Assembly (NCBI RefSeq): GCF_002892535.1
Contig: NZ_CP024847.1
Coordinates: forward strand, 1,240,001-1,304,000
Direction: 5' to 3'
Source of the DNA: Aquella oligotrophica
Lineage (GTDB): Bacteria > Pseudomonadota > Gammaproteobacteria > Burkholderiales > UBA11063
DNA length: 64,000 bases
A model generated the notes under the pieces. That model was not told where the DNA came from. It searched no databases and worked only from the letters and a program-made list of their open reading frames with translations. Positions 34,822 to 44,687 of this stretch are shown here, piece by piece; within the stretch, counting starts at the first letter, position 1; each line of letters starts with the position of its first letter. Both the position numbers and the translations under genes were made by a program.

Positions 34822-35199
34822 ATGCTCAGAACTCTTGGTAACTGGTGTTTCTTATCGGCGCTAATTACATTGCAGTTATCATGCTCTGATCAAGAACATA
34901 AAAGTATTGCTGATAGATGGCAAAATGAGAATGGAAATGTTCTTGTTATTGATGAATCAATAGCTGGTGATTATAAAATTAGTGTTGAATTGAACTCCTA
35001 CGAATCCGCCATAATAAAGCTATCTAATTCATGTACTGGTGAGATTACTCTTTCCAAAAATGCATTGGTGTGTGATGGTTCTGAATCTTCAATGAAAGTT
35101 ATTTTAAGTTTTAAACCAGAACAGGATTTACTTCAGTTACAAATTGGCAATGAATCTTCTTTTGAAAATTTTTATCGGGTGACTGAGTCATCTATGTAA
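34822..35199 (+). CDS. Small lipoprotein-like secreted protein
   Basis: 125 residues. The N-terminus LRTLGNWCFLSALITLQLSC is a signal peptide with a weak lipobox (LQLSC; Gln rather than Leu at -3). The mature part (DRWQNENGNVLVIDESIAGDYKISVELN...) reads as a small beta-barrel like lipocalin-type or META-type domains, with an internal Cys pair (SNSCTGEI, LVCDGSE). Family not recognised. It lies in line with the small zinc-ribbon-like gene and the orn gene downstream. Confidence 0.65.
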   Translation: MLRTLGNWCFLSALITLQLSCSDQEHKSIADRWQNENGNVLVIDESIAGDYKISVELNSYESAIIKLSNSCTGEITLSKNALVCDGSESSMKVILSFKPEQDLLQLQIGNESSFENFYRVTESSM

Positions 35200-35263
35200 A
35201 TTTAATATAAGTTATAGCAAAATTAATAGTGCGCGGGTGAATTTTAATTTTAGAAAGTGTCAG

Positions 35264-35836
35264 ATGACGGTAATAAAAAATGAATATAATTTGGTTTGGT
35301 TAGATATGGAGATGACGGGACTTGATCCGGCAAATAATGTGATACTAGAAGTTGCTGTTGTTATTACTGATGGTCAGTTGAATGTTCTTGCAGAAAGTGA
35401 AAGCTACGCTATAGCTCAACCGGAAATAGAGCTCGCAAAAATGGATAAGTGGAATGTTAGTACTCATACTAGATCAGGGCTTATAGAGCGAGTGAAATCA
35501 GCAGGCATTGAAATTGCACTTGCCGAAAAAGAGCTTCTAAAGTTAATTAAAAAATATACCTATAAGAATAAATCTCCATTGTGTGGAAATACTATTTATC
35601 AAGATCGAAAATTTATTGTTAAATATATGCCAGAGTTAGAAGCGTATTTACATTATAGGAATGTTGATGTAAGTAGTATAAAAGAGCTTGCTAGACGCTG
35701 GTATCCAGAGATTCTTGAGGGATTTAAGAAGCATAATAAGCATGAAGCATTGGCAGATATACACGAATCAATAGAAGAGTTACGCTACTATCGACAAAAA
35801 ATAATGCTGCCATCTGGTGGTGGTAATCCGGCGTAA
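35264..35836 (+). CDS. orn: Oligoribonuclease
   Basis: 190 residues from ATG 35264 (an upstream in-frame ATG at 35237 lacks a ribosome site). DEDDh exonuclease motifs: LVWLDMEMTGLDP (Asp/Glu), a central FIVKYMPELEAYLHYR, and HNKHEALADIHESIEELRYYR (His/Asp). It degrades 2-5-nucleotide RNA and pGpG, completing RNA turnover and c-di-GMP signalling. Convergent with pgeF (2-base gap). Confidence 0.95.
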   Translation: MTVIKNEYNLVWLDMEMTGLDPANNVILEVAVVITDGQLNVLAESESYAIAQPEIELAKMDKWNVSTHTRSGLIERVKSAGIEIALAEKELLKLIKKYTYKNKSPLCGNTIYQDRKFIVKYMPELEAYLHYRNVDVSSIKELARRWYPEILEGFKKHNKHEALADIHESIEELRYYRQKIMLPSGGGNPA

Positions 35837-35838
35837 TA

Positions 35839-36573
35839 TTAGTCTTTCCAGATTAAGGTGGCTATCCTTCCCGTTTTAGGATTTGTTCGGTATGAGTAAA
35901 ACCACTGAGGGTTACATTTAGTACAGATGTCGCGATTGCTGATGTTTTTTTCTAGTAGTCCAAGTCGAATTAGTTTTAATTCTGCAATCTTCCTGAGATC
36001 TGCCTGATATTTATCGGGGCTGGCTCCTAATATGAAGTACTTACATGTTTCCGGGTCTTTTTCCTTAAATTCAGTAAATACAATATTATCAACTTCGAAA
36101 CATTTCTGACAGATTGCTGGACCAATAAAAGCAACCATTTGCTTTGCTTGATAATTACTTAATTGAGCTATTGTTTTTTCTATTATTCCATTTATAAGTC
36201 CACGCCAACCAGCATGAATTGCAGCTACAAAATCACCATTTTGATTAGTTAATAGAATTGGTAGGCAGTCAGCTGTCATTACTAAACAGGGTTTCCCCAC
36301 TTCTTCACTATATATTGCATCGGCATTTGGGGTGATGGAACTTGAGGTGCTATACTGAACTACTTCTGTGCTATGTACTTGGTTTAACCATAACGGGGAT
36401 GCAGGCAAAATTTCACCAAGTTTGGTGCGGTTATTGGCAACTTTTAGCGGGTCATCGTTAACGTGACTTGCAATATTAAAGTTGTTTACGGAGGTCGTGA
36501 TGCAGGTGTGGATATTTGCTGGTGCATTCCATGTCGCTTGTAAGAACATTGGTTTATTAATGGTCGTATGCAT
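35839..36573 (-). CDS. pgeF: PgeF/YfiH-type laccase-domain protein (purine nucleoside phosphorylase, polyphenol oxidase family)
   Basis: 244 residues. The family metal-site residues are visible: His in NQVHSTEVV, Cys in VMTADCLPILL and His in AAIHAGWRGL; GPAICQKCFEV and IATLIWKD end the protein. PgeF trims or corrects peptidoglycan precursors with wrong amino acids and the family also has adenosine deaminase/phosphorylase activity. It overlaps rluD by 17 bases, the common rluD-pgeF pair. Confidence 0.9.
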   Translation of the reverse strand: MHTTINKPMFLQATWNAPANIHTCITTSVNNFNIASHVNDDPLKVANNRTKLGEILPASPLWLNQVHSTEVVQYSTSSSITPNADAIYSEEVGKPCLVMTADCLPILLTNQNGDFVAAIHAGWRGLINGIIEKTIAQLSNYQAKQMVAFIGPAICQKCFEVDNIVFTEFKEKDPETCKYFILGASPDKYQADLRKIAELKLIRLGLLEKNISNRDICTKCNPQWFYSYRTNPKTGRIATLIWKD

Positions 36574-37618
36574 AGATTACCTCCCAGTTACCATCATCTT
36601 CATTATCCCAGTCATCCTCAGTAAAGCCAATTTCTTCATCAAGGGTTAATGCTTTTAATAAATTGCGGATGTCTTCAGCTAATCTACTTTTAAAGTGAAT
36701 GGGTTCTCTGGTTTCTGGATGGATAAAAGATAGTTTGATTGCATGTAGTGCTTGCCTTTGCAATTCTTCTATTGCATTTACCACTTCTGGGCTATAGTTT
36801 ATTTTGCGGGTACCATAGACAGGATCTCCAATTAATGGGTGACCACGATCTTTCATGTGTACCCGAATCTGGTGGGTGCGTCCAGTTTCAAGTTTACATT
36901 CGATATAGCTCATCGATTTAAACTGTTTTAAAACTCGATAGCGAGTAATCGCCTCTCTGCCGCCAAATTCAAGCGTTGTCATTCTCAAGCGGTTATTCAT
37001 GTCGCGCCCAATATTCTTATTGATAATTCCTTCTTTATGTGGGCTACCTTCAACGATGGCGCGATAAATCCGGCTAACGCTTCTATCTTGAAGCTGTTTT
37101 ACTAGATCAATCTGTGCGCCTAATGTTCTAGCAACAACCATTAATCCGGTAGTGTCTTTGTCTAAACGGTGAACTATGCCAGCACGTGGAATGTTTGATA
37201 ACTCAGGAAAATGGTAGAGTAGTCCATTTAGCAGCGTACCAGACCAGTTGCCATTCCCCGGATGCACGGTTAATCCTGCTGGTTTATTAATGACTATGAC
37301 CTGTTTATCTTCATAAATGATATTTAACTCTATATTTTCCGGGCTAAATGCGTTTTGTTCTTCATCAAATGGTGGGGTAATGACAACCTCTTCATCTCCT
37401 GCCACTTTGTCTTTGGGGCGTGCCTGTTTTCCATTAATCAGGATGTGTCCAGCCTTTAGCCAATTTGTTAATTTGCTTCTGGATAAATCTGTTATAATCT
37501 CGGCTAATGCTGCATCGGTACGTATGCCAATGTAGTTATTTGGTATATTAAAAGCAATATTTTCCGATTCAATATCTGAGATAGTAATTTTAAAATTTGA
37601 TTGGGCGTAAAGATTCAT
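36557..37618 (-). CDS. rluD: 23S rRNA pseudouridine synthase D
   Basis: 353 residues. An S4-type RNA-binding domain lies near residues 30-80 and the RluA-family catalytic motif RAGIVHRLDKDTTGLMVV has Asp153. It makes pseudouridines in helix 69 of 23S rRNA, important for ribosome assembly. It starts at ATG 37618, one base from the divergent bamD ATG at 37620, with no alternative start nearby. A C-terminal Asp/Glu-rich tail is an extension. Confidence 0.94.
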   Translation of the reverse strand: MNLYAQSNFKITISDIESENIAFNIPNNYIGIRTDAALAEIITDLSRSKLTNWLKAGHILINGKQARPKDKVAGDEEVVITPPFDEEQNAFSPENIELNIIYEDKQVIVINKPAGLTVHPGNGNWSGTLLNGLLYHFPELSNIPRAGIVHRLDKDTTGLMVVARTLGAQIDLVKQLQDRSVSRIYRAIVEGSPHKEGIINKNIGRDMNNRLRMTTLEFGGREAITRYRVLKQFKSMSYIECKLETGRTHQIRVHMKDRGHPLIGDPVYGTRKINYSPEVVNAIEELQRQALHAIKLSFIHPETREPIHFKSRLAEDIRNLLKALTLDEEIGFTEDDWDNEDDGNWEVIYAYDH

Positions 37619-37619
37619 A

Positions 37620-38435
37620 ATGCTAAGTTCATTGCGTAAAATTTTTATACCAGTTATTGTAGCACTTTTTGTTGCATCCTGCTCTTCTGATAGTCTGGAT
37701 CCTATTCGTGAAGAAACAAAGGGCTGGTCAGTTGAGAAGCTTTATAATGAAGCAAGTACCCAGTTGGCGAAACATAGCTGGAGTAAGGCAATCAAGCTTT
37801 ACGAAGTACTTGAAGCCACTTATCCGTACGGTATTTATGCACAGCAGGGTATGCTGGATCTGGCATATGCATATTATAATAGTGATACCCCTGAATTGGC
37901 GATTCCTGAAATTGATTTGTTTATTAGAACATATCCAACTAATGCTAACATGGATTATGCCCTTTACTTAAAGGGATATATAAATTATTACAACGATAAT
38001 GGTTTATTGTCTAGCTTTAGTAAACAGGATTTAAGTGAACGAGATCCAAAAGGCTTACGTGATGCTTATTTTGCTTTTTCAGAGTTGGTTAAAAAATATC
38101 CTAATTCTAAGTATGCGCCGGATGCCAGAGATAAAATGAACCGATTGGTTAATGCCTTGGCACGTGGTGAGTTGTTTAGAGCTAGGCATTATATGCAGAT
38201 TAAAGCTTATCTTGCTGCTATAAACCGGGCACAGGCATTGATTCGTAACTATCCAAATACAGTTTATGTTGAAGAAGCGCTTGCTATGCAGGTAGCAGCA
38301 TATCGTAATTTGGGAGAACTGACTTTAAGTCAGCAAACACAGCGGGTATTAGCCATGAATTTTCCCAAAAGCAAATATATACAAAAAGAATGGGAATTTC
38401 AGGATATGCCGTGGTATTCTTTTTGGCGTGATTAA
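37620..38435 (+). CDS. bamD: Outer-membrane assembly lipoprotein BamD (ComL)
   Basis: 271 residues. The lipoprotein signal ends in LFVASCSSD (Cys at about 21). Five tetratricopeptide-like repeats follow (YNEASTQLAKHSWSKAIKLYEVLEATYPYG, LAYAYYNSDTPELAIPEIDLFIRTYP, ...), and LSERDPKGLRDAYFAFSELVKKYPNSKYAPDA is the conserved BamD region. It is an essential partner of BamA in beta-barrel insertion. Its start codon is one base from that of rluD, so its promoter lies within the rluD coding region. Confidence 0.95.
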   Translation: MLSSLRKIFIPVIVALFVASCSSDSLDPIREETKGWSVEKLYNEASTQLAKHSWSKAIKLYEVLEATYPYGIYAQQGMLDLAYAYYNSDTPELAIPEIDLFIRTYPTNANMDYALYLKGYINYYNDNGLLSSFSKQDLSERDPKGLRDAYFAFSELVKKYPNSKYAPDARDKMNRLVNALARGELFRARHYMQIKAYLAAINRAQALIRNYPNTVYVEEALAMQVAAYRNLGELTLSQQTQRVLAMNFPKSKYIQKEWEFQDMPWYSFWRD

Positions 38436-38527
38436 CGTTTTATTATAGCCTTTCAGGGTTCAATAATTGTTAATTACAGGGGTTTTATTTATAATCTATA
38501 ATCGGTGTTATATTTTTGGAGCTATTG

Positions 38528-40363
38528 ATGAACGATAAAATAATGACGGTTGCAGTTGGTGTAATCCTAGCTGTATTGTGCATTGTTCCATTTGCGATTC
38601 CCTATGCTTACTTTCCAATTTCAAAATTTTATTCTGAATCGGTAAGTCTGATTGGTGGGGTTTTGCTTTTTGCAGTTGCAGTATTTACTAGAGCAAAGCT
38701 AAAAATTTCTCCGGTAGCAATAGCTTCCTTTGCATTTGCTGTTTTTATCCTTATCCAGCCATTATTTGTACATATTTATTTTCCTGGTAATAATTACTAT
38801 GTTGCAATGTTATTCTTTATTATGGGATTGGTTGCCGTTGGAATTACTTCGGTTGTGGATGGTGATGAGCTGATCCAAGGACGAATCCTTTTAATTTTAT
38901 GCTGGTCGTTGGTTATTTCCGCTACTTTACAGGCGATTATAGCTTATATGCAATATACTGGCAAAGCAGCAGGCTTCTCTGATTGGATTTTGGTTTCACC
39001 AGATAATCCGGGTGACGGTTCAAACATTTTTGGGAATATTGGGCAGCCAAATCAGTTTACTGACTTTATGTCAATCGGTGTTGTTGCCTTATGTTATTTA
39101 TTCTTTATCGGGCAAATTAATCTAATTGTCTTTATTGCATATGCGTTATTATTTGCTTTAGCGATTACCTTTACGGCGCGTCGCGGGGTTTTATTATATT
39201 ATGTAATTATCTTGTTTATTGCAGGTTGGAAAGCATTTAGTAATCGTAATAATGAAGATAACAAACTGGCAATGAAAAAAATTGCAATTGTTTTGGTCGG
39301 GTTCTTTATTGGATTAATCGCTGTTCAGTTTATGTTACCAAAAATTGTCGCAGCTTTTTCAGCTCATCCAGAATCAGTTACTACTGGTATTGCACGTTTG
39401 TCTGGGGATGCGATTGGGCAAAGCACCTATCGTCGCTTTTATGAGTGGTATAAAGCAATAGTTCTTTTCATGCATCATCCTTTATTTGGTGTTGGCTGGT
39501 ATCAGTATCCACGTGAGGGTATTTATATTATGCTGACTGAGCAGTTCATGTATATACCACAAAATATGAAGTTATATACTCATTGTCATAATAGTCTTTT
39601 TAATGTAATGGCTGAAACGGGTATTATCGGAACATTCATTACTATAATTTATGGTATTGGTTATTCTTTATATCTATTACTTAAAAAAGTAAATACTCCA
39701 CAGAGTTTATTTGTGGTATTTTTGACTGTTCCTATTTTGACTCACAGTTTCCTTGAGTATCCATTGTGGTATGCTTACTTTCAGGTACTATTGGTAGTCT
39801 TTCTGGCTTTTGCTCCAGCTAAATATTCGATTGATGTCAATGGTATGATAAAAACTGTTGGTGGAATTATCGTTGCAGCTTTAATGATGGTTGCATATAA
39901 TGCGTATCAGGCTAATAATCAGTTAACAGCATATACTCAGACCCCAACTGATTATGATGATTATGTTGCTAATGTTACTGGTTTACGTCAATTTATTGAT
40001 AATAATAGTATGTGGTCATTACCAGCCATAATGGTTCTTGATAATTACATCATGCCAGGTTCGCAGGCAACGAGTAGTGCCATGACACCGCAAGATCAGT
40101 TAAAGTATATTGATCTTCTAGCATTTGATCTGCCATATCCTGGGTCATTATTTAAACAGGTTATTATTCATAAAATGCTTGGGGATAATGAAGGTGCAAA
40201 TAAATATGCAAATTTACTTGTTCATGCTTATCCATATTATCAGGAACAGTTTATTAAACAGCTGAGCTCTAACCCAGCCTTTGCCGATGTAGTTCAAACC
40301 ATGCAGGCATTCCATTATCAAGATAAGTCAGAATTAAGTAAGATATTTAGTAAAGGCAAGTAG
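38528..40363 (+). CDS. pglL: PglL-type O-oligosaccharyltransferase (Wzy_C family)
   Basis: 611 residues from ATG 38528, with GGAG at 38518-38521. About 12 transmembrane segments in the first 430 residues, and a soluble C-terminal region. The N-terminal PglL_A-like stretch ([19 protein letters not shown]), [37 protein letters not shown] and the periplasmic [17 protein letters not shown] loop are those of pilin-glycosylating ligases. It would move a lipid-linked glycan to Ser/Thr of periplasmic or pilin proteins. A Wzy or WaaL ligase cannot be ruled out, but the PglL reading is favoured by the QPNQF motif and length. Confidence 0.8.
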   Translation: MNDKIMTVAVGVILAVLCIVPFAIPYAYFPISKFYSESVSLIGGVLLFAVAVFTRAKLKISPVAIASFAFAVFILIQPLFVHIYFPGNNYYVAMLFFIMGLVAVGITSVVDGDELIQGRILLILCWSLVISATLQAIIAYMQYTGKAAGFSDWILVSPDNPGDGSNIFGNIGQPNQFTDFMSIGVVALCYLFFIGQINLIVFIAYALLFALAITFTARRGVLLYYVIILFIAGWKAFSNRNNEDNKLAMKKIAIVLVGFFIGLIAVQFMLPKIVAAFSAHPESVTTGIARLSGDAIGQSTYRRFYEWYKAIVLFMHHPLFGVGWYQYPREGIYIMLTEQFMYIPQNMKLYTHCHNSLFNVMAETGIIGTFITIIYGIGYSLYLLLKKVNTPQSLFVVFLTVPILTHSFLEYPLWYAYFQVLLVVFLAFAPAKYSIDVNGMIKTVGGIIVAALMMVAYNAYQANNQLTAYTQTPTDYDDYVANVTGLRQFIDNNSMWSLPAIMVLDNYIMPGSQATSSAMTPQDQLKYIDLLAFDLPYPGSLFKQVIIHKMLGDNEGANKYANLLVHAYPYYQEQFIKQLSSNPAFADVVQTMQAFHYQDKSELSKIFSKGK

Positions 40364-40365
40364 TA

Positions 40366-40974
40366 ATGATAGAAATGAATAATCTAGTTCCAGTAGTAGT
40401 AGAGCAAAGCGCTAGGGGTGAACGATCTTTTGATATTTATTCGCGTTTACTACGTGATCGGATTATATTTTTAGTTGGTGAAGTAAATGATCATACTGCT
40501 AATCTGGTAGTTGCGCAAATGCTATTTCTGGAAGCTGAAAATCCAGATAAAGACATTTATTTTTATATAAATTCACCAGGAGGATCAGTAACAGCTGGGA
40601 TGTCGATTTATGATACTATGAATTTTATTAAGTGCGATGTAAGTACTTTATGTATTGGTCAGGCTTGTAGTATGGGAGCGTTTTTATTGTCTGCTGGTAC
40701 TAAAGGTAAACGTTTTGCACTACCTAATTCACGGGTTATGATACACCAGCCACTTGGCGGCTTTAGAGGGCAGGCATCGGATATTGAGATTCATGCTAAA
40801 AATATCCTTTTTATGAAACGCCAATTAAATGAAATGCTAGCGAAACATACTGGACGAAGTATCGAAGAAATTGAACGAGATACAGATCGGGATAACTTTA
40901 TGACCAGTCAAGAATCAGTAGATTATGGTTTGATTGATAAGGTTTTAAGTAATCGCCGAGAAATTAGTGAATAG
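40366..40974 (+). CDS. clpP: ATP-dependent Clp protease proteolytic subunit
   Basis: 202 residues; starts 2 bases after the pglL stop. The catalytic triad is Ser102 ([11 protein letters not shown]), His127 ([12 protein letters not shown]) and the Asp in RDTDRDNFM. It forms a barrel of two heptamers with ClpX or ClpA caps. It is separated from clpX by a GNAT gene. A start at ATG 40375 is also possible. Confidence 0.96.
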   Translation: MIEMNNLVPVVVEQSARGERSFDIYSRLLRDRIIFLVGEVNDHTANLVVAQMLFLEAENPDKDIYFYINSPGGSVTAGMSIYDTMNFIKCDVSTLCIGQACSMGAFLLSAGTKGKRFALPNSRVMIHQPLGGFRGQASDIEIHAKNILFMKRQLNEMLAKHTGRSIEEIERDTDRDNFMTSQESVDYGLIDKVLSNRREISE

Positions 40975-40985
40975 CGAACTGAAAG

Positions 40986-41813
40986 ATGTATGAGTTAGAT
41001 ACTGGAAGCTATCGGAAAGTCACTCATTTATTTGAAAATGTACCGATCAACACCTGGTTTGCTCAGGCTGTTATTAATGGTGTGGCAAACGGTCAGGTTT
41101 TTGTTGATAATTTGCTAAATCCTGAAGTGGTATATATAATTCATAACTATGGGATGTCTCTTATTCTGGGGGATTCTACAAATACAGGGTTTAACCAGTT
41201 TCTTATTGAATACTGGTCAAAAGCTAGGCGCAGCCACAATGAGTTTTTGCAAGCATATCCAGAGTCTTGGGACAAGATTATCCCAACATTATTAACCAAT
41301 GACTTACTGATAGAGGGAGTGGATTCTGCTGAAAAAATAATCCAAGCAAAGAATGTTTTACACACCCGTGTAAATTTTTCTTTTAATCCGAAAAAATATT
41401 CGCAATTGCGGACAAAGGTTAATCTTGATGATTATGATATAAGGGAGTTTGGCATAGATGATTTTGCTAATTATAGCGGTAGTGTAGTACCTAATTTATT
41501 TTGGCGAGATGCTGATACCTTTAGAAAAAATGGAAAAGCTTATGCTGTTTATGTTAAAGGTGAATTAGCCAGTGTAGCTTTCTCCTCTTGTCAAAATGAT
41601 GAAATACTTGAACTTGGTATCGAAACTAACCCTGATTTTCGGGGGTGTGGTTTGGCAAAAATAGCCTGTATTCGCTTGATTGATTATGCGCTAGATTGCG
41701 GGCTAACTCCAATTTGGGCATGTCGGAAGGGTAATCTAGGTTCATATAAACTTGCGGAGAGTATTGGGTTTGTTGTTGATTGTGAATTAGCTTATTATCA
41801 GCTAAAAATGTGA
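40986..41813 (+). CDS. GNAT acetyltransferase inserted between clpP and clpX
   Basis: 275 residues. The C-terminal half has the GNAT fold: IETNPDFRGCGLAKIACIRLIDYALDCGLTPIWACRKGNLGSY is motif A (R-G-x-G-x-A) and motif B, and the N-terminal half (INTWFAQAVINGVANGQVFVDNLLNPEVVYIIHNYGM) is the companion domain seen in the GNAT acetyltransferase family PF12746. Its substrate is unknown. It starts 11 bases after clpP and ends just before clpX, so all three are one transcript. Codon use and composition match the neighbours, so it is not clearly foreign. Confidence 0.8.
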   Translation: MYELDTGSYRKVTHLFENVPINTWFAQAVINGVANGQVFVDNLLNPEVVYIIHNYGMSLILGDSTNTGFNQFLIEYWSKARRSHNEFLQAYPESWDKIIPTLLTNDLLIEGVDSAEKIIQAKNVLHTRVNFSFNPKKYSQLRTKVNLDDYDIREFGIDDFANYSGSVVPNLFWRDADTFRKNGKAYAVYVKGELASVAFSSCQNDEILELGIETNPDFRGCGLAKIACIRLIDYALDCGLTPIWACRKGNLGSYKLAESIGFVVDCELAYYQLKM

Positions 41814-41831
41814 AAGATAGTGAGTATTGAT

Positions 41832-43028
41832 ATGAGTGTAAAAAAATGTTCGTTTTGTGGTAAACTTGAAAATCAGGTTAAGCATTTAATTGCCGGACAA
41901 CAGGGCTTTATTTGTGATGAGTGTATCAAACAATGTGGTGAGATTTTAAAATCAGCACCTGATGATAAGGATATAAATTCTCAAGAAGCAGTTGAAGTTG
42001 AAAAACCAATTCCTACGCCACGTGAAATAAATTCGGAGCTGGATAAATATGTAATCGGACAGGAACAAGCCAAAAAGATTTTATCCGTTGCGGTATATAA
42101 TCATTTTCACCGAGTGCGCTCCAATAAACAAAGCGAAGATGATATTGAGCTAGCTAAAAGTAATATTTTACTAATTGGTCCAACAGGGTCAGGAAAAACA
42201 TTATTGGCACAGACACTGGCTAAGTTTCTTGATGTGCCATTTGCGATAGCCGATGCTACCACTTTAACTGAAGCTGGTTATGTTGGTGATGATGTTGAAA
42301 ATGTCTTGACCAGATTATTGCAAAATTGTGATTATGATGTTGAAAAAGCTCGGCACGGGATTGTTTATATCGATGAAATTGATAAAATTGCGCGAAAAAG
42401 TGAAAATCCATCAATTACTCGTGATGTATCCGGTGAAGGGGTACAGCAAGCATTATTAAAGCTAGTTGAGGGGACAGTTGCCAATGTTCCACCACAAGGC
42501 GGACGTAAGCATCCCGGTAAGGAAATGATTCAGCTGGATACTAGCGAAATCCTATTTATCTGTGGTGGTGCGTTTGATGGACTCGAAAAAATTATTCAAA
42601 TGCGTACCGAAAAATCGGGTATTGGCTTTGGTGCACAGGTAAATAGCAAGTCAGATGTTATCAGTAAAAACCAGTTTTTAAAAGATACTGAGCCATCCGA
42701 TCTGGTACGTTTTGGTTTGATTCCTGAGTTTATCGGGCGCTTGCCTGTTCATGCAATTTTACAGGAATTAGATGAGGATGCTTTGGTGGAAATCTTAACT
42801 CAACCAAAAAATGCCTTAGTCAAACAATACCAGAAAATATTTAATTTACATAATGTAAATCTTGAATTTGCTGATGGTGCAATCAAGGCGGTTGCTAAAA
42901 AAGCTCTAGCTCGCAAAACTGGTGCTCGTGGCTTACGTTCAATCATGGAAAATCTACTTTTGGAAAAAATGTATGATTTACCAGAACTTCAATCTGAGAA
43001 GGTCGTTATAACTCCAGAGATGATTTAG
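41832..43028 (+). CDS. clpX: ATP-dependent Clp protease ATPase subunit
   Basis: 398 residues from ATG 41832, with AGTGAG six bases upstream; a GTG at 41820 is also in frame. The N-terminal four-Cys zinc domain (CSFCGK ... CDECIKQC), Walker [13 protein letters not shown], Walker [11 protein letters not shown], and the pore loop GYVGDDVEN are present. It unfolds substrates and feeds them to ClpP. C-terminal length is slightly short of E. coli but complete ([14 protein letters not shown]... ends [12 protein letters not shown]). Confidence 0.96.
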   Translation: MSVKKCSFCGKLENQVKHLIAGQQGFICDECIKQCGEILKSAPDDKDINSQEAVEVEKPIPTPREINSELDKYVIGQEQAKKILSVAVYNHFHRVRSNKQSEDDIELAKSNILLIGPTGSGKTLLAQTLAKFLDVPFAIADATTLTEAGYVGDDVENVLTRLLQNCDYDVEKARHGIVYIDEIDKIARKSENPSITRDVSGEGVQQALLKLVEGTVANVPPQGGRKHPGKEMIQLDTSEILFICGGAFDGLEKIIQMRTEKSGIGFGAQVNSKSDVISKNQFLKDTEPSDLVRFGLIPEFIGRLPVHAILQELDEDALVEILTQPKNALVKQYQKIFNLHNVNLEFADGAIKAVAKKALARKTGARGLRSIMENLLLEKMYDLPELQSEKVVITPEMI

Positions 43029-43037
43029 GTCTCGTTA

Positions 43038-43616
43038 ATGAAGAAGTTTGTTTGGCAATTTCTAAACCTATTAAACAAATATATAGCCAAGCCAAGAATG
43101 GTGCTTGGCTATACTTCTTTTGATGGTACCTATCTGGCAAAAACTCGCATTAGTAATACAGTGGATATTGTAAACCCTGAGAATCTTAATATTGCTGATA
43201 ATGTTTTTATTGGGCATTATAATATTCTTGATGCTAGTAATCGCATTATGATTGGTGAAGGGTGCCAGATTTCTAATTTTATCAGCATTCTTACTCACTC
43301 ATCGCATCAATCTGTTCGACTCTACGGTAAGCACTATATTCCGCATAATGGTCGCCATAAAGGATACATTACTGGTGAGGTAATAATCGGTAAATATACC
43401 TTCATTGGTGCACATTCAGTAATAATGCCGGGAAGTAAAATTGGCAAGGGTTCACTGGTTACTGCTTATAGCCTAGTAAAAGGAGCGTTTCCTGATTTTG
43501 CAATAATTGCCGGGAATCCGGCTCAGGTTGTTGGTGATACTCGGGTAAAAGACAGTAAATTACTCAATGAATATCCTGAATTAGCAGAGTATTATGCGGA
43601 ATGGGCAAATGACTAG
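43038..43616 (+). CDS. Left-handed beta-helix acyltransferase (sugar O-acetyltransferase type)
   Basis: 192 residues with hexapeptide repeats from about residue 60 to 165 (VFIGHYNILDASNRIMIGEGCQ, GEVIIGKYTFIGAHSVIMPGSKIGKGSLVTAYSLVKGAFPDFAIIAGNPAQVVGD). This is the WbbJ/Maa-type fold that transfers acetyl or other acyl groups to sugars. Starts 9 bases after clpX and overlaps the glycosyltransferase gene by 23 bases. It probably decorates the glycan made by the following genes. Confidence 0.85.
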   Translation: MKKFVWQFLNLLNKYIAKPRMVLGYTSFDGTYLAKTRISNTVDIVNPENLNIADNVFIGHYNILDASNRIMIGEGCQISNFISILTHSSHQSVRLYGKHYIPHNGRHKGYITGEVIIGKYTFIGAHSVIMPGSKIGKGSLVTAYSLVKGAFPDFAIIAGNPAQVVGDTRVKDSKLLNEYPELAEYYAEWAND

Positions 43617-44670
43617 TAAGCTCGTAGTAATTGGCTCTAATTCAATCCATTGTAAAAGATTTATTCAAGGAATACTTGATAATAGTAATTATGAAGTTGC
43701 AATTGTTACTAATCTGCAAATGCCAGAATTTGCTGATTTAAAACAATATACAGTCAATTTTGCCTTAACTAATATCAAAGCTAAAAAACAGATTGCCGAG
43801 ATACTAAATATTGAAAAGCCGGAGATTGTCCATATTCATCAAGCAAATAGTTATGCTTGGCATAGCTTACGTGCCATCCGAAGCTTAAAATTTAAGCCAA
43901 AAACAATCCTAACCGCCTGGGGATCGGATGTTCTTCTGTTGCCCAAAGAGAACCGGATTCTTGCTAGAATAGTTAGATATAGTCTAATAAATGCCGATGT
44001 TATTACCTCAGACTCACTTTATATGTCGGGGGTGATCAATCAATTACTAAATGGAGTTACCAAGCCGATTCATACGATTAATTTTGGAATCCAAGAGCTA
44101 CCATTAAAGCATGAGATTCGTAATAAAAAGAAACTAATTTTATCAAATCGATTACATAAACCACTATATCGGATTGATAAGATTATTAGTGCTTTTGCTG
44201 GCTTAATAAATAATCAACTGCTGGATGCTGATTATCAACTAATAGTAGCCGCAGGTGGCGAAGAAAGTGATAATTTACGTAAATTAGCCCAGAAGCTTGG
44301 AGTTGCAGATAATATCCAGTTTACTGGCATGATTCCATATAAAGAGCTGGTTGAATACTATAAAATAGCAAGAGTATTTGTTTCAGTTCCAGAAAGTGAT
44401 GGTACTGCATCAAGTCTTCTTGAAGCGATGGCGTATGGCTGTGTCCCGGTTTTATCAAATTTGCCTGCTAATCTGGAATGGGTGATTAATGATTATAATG
44501 GCTTTATTTCTGTTAATCTAAATGAGCTACAGCTTGAGATTATTAAGGCTGCGAAAATAGCGGATAATCCTGAAGCCTATCAGAGTTTATACGATTTCAA
44601 TTATCAGTTGATAGAAAATAAGGCAACGCTAAAATGTAATATTAATAAATTTATTGAATTATATCAGTAA
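43594..44670 (+). CDS. Glycosyltransferase, GT4-like
   Basis: 358 residues. The C-terminal half has the GT-B donor pattern: KKLILSNRLHKPLYRIDKIISAF, then VFVSVPESDGTASSLLEAMAYGCVPVLSNLPANLEWVI, the E-x7-E signature of GT4. The N-terminus starts VVIGSNSIHCKRFIQG. It probably adds a sugar to a lipid-linked glycan. The acceptor is unknown. In the same run as the acyltransferase and flippase. Confidence 0.88.
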   Translation: MRNGQMTSKLVVIGSNSIHCKRFIQGILDNSNYEVAIVTNLQMPEFADLKQYTVNFALTNIKAKKQIAEILNIEKPEIVHIHQANSYAWHSLRAIRSLKFKPKTILTAWGSDVLLLPKENRILARIVRYSLINADVITSDSLYMSGVINQLLNGVTKPIHTINFGIQELPLKHEIRNKKKLILSNRLHKPLYRIDKIISAFAGLINNQLLDADYQLIVAAGGEESDNLRKLAQKLGVADNIQFTGMIPYKELVEYYKIARVFVSVPESDGTASSLLEAMAYGCVPVLSNLPANLEWVINDYNGFISVNLNELQLEIIKAAKIADNPEAYQSLYDFNYQLIENKATLKCNINKFIELYQ

Positions 44671-44687
44671 ATTTTAGGTTTATTTAA

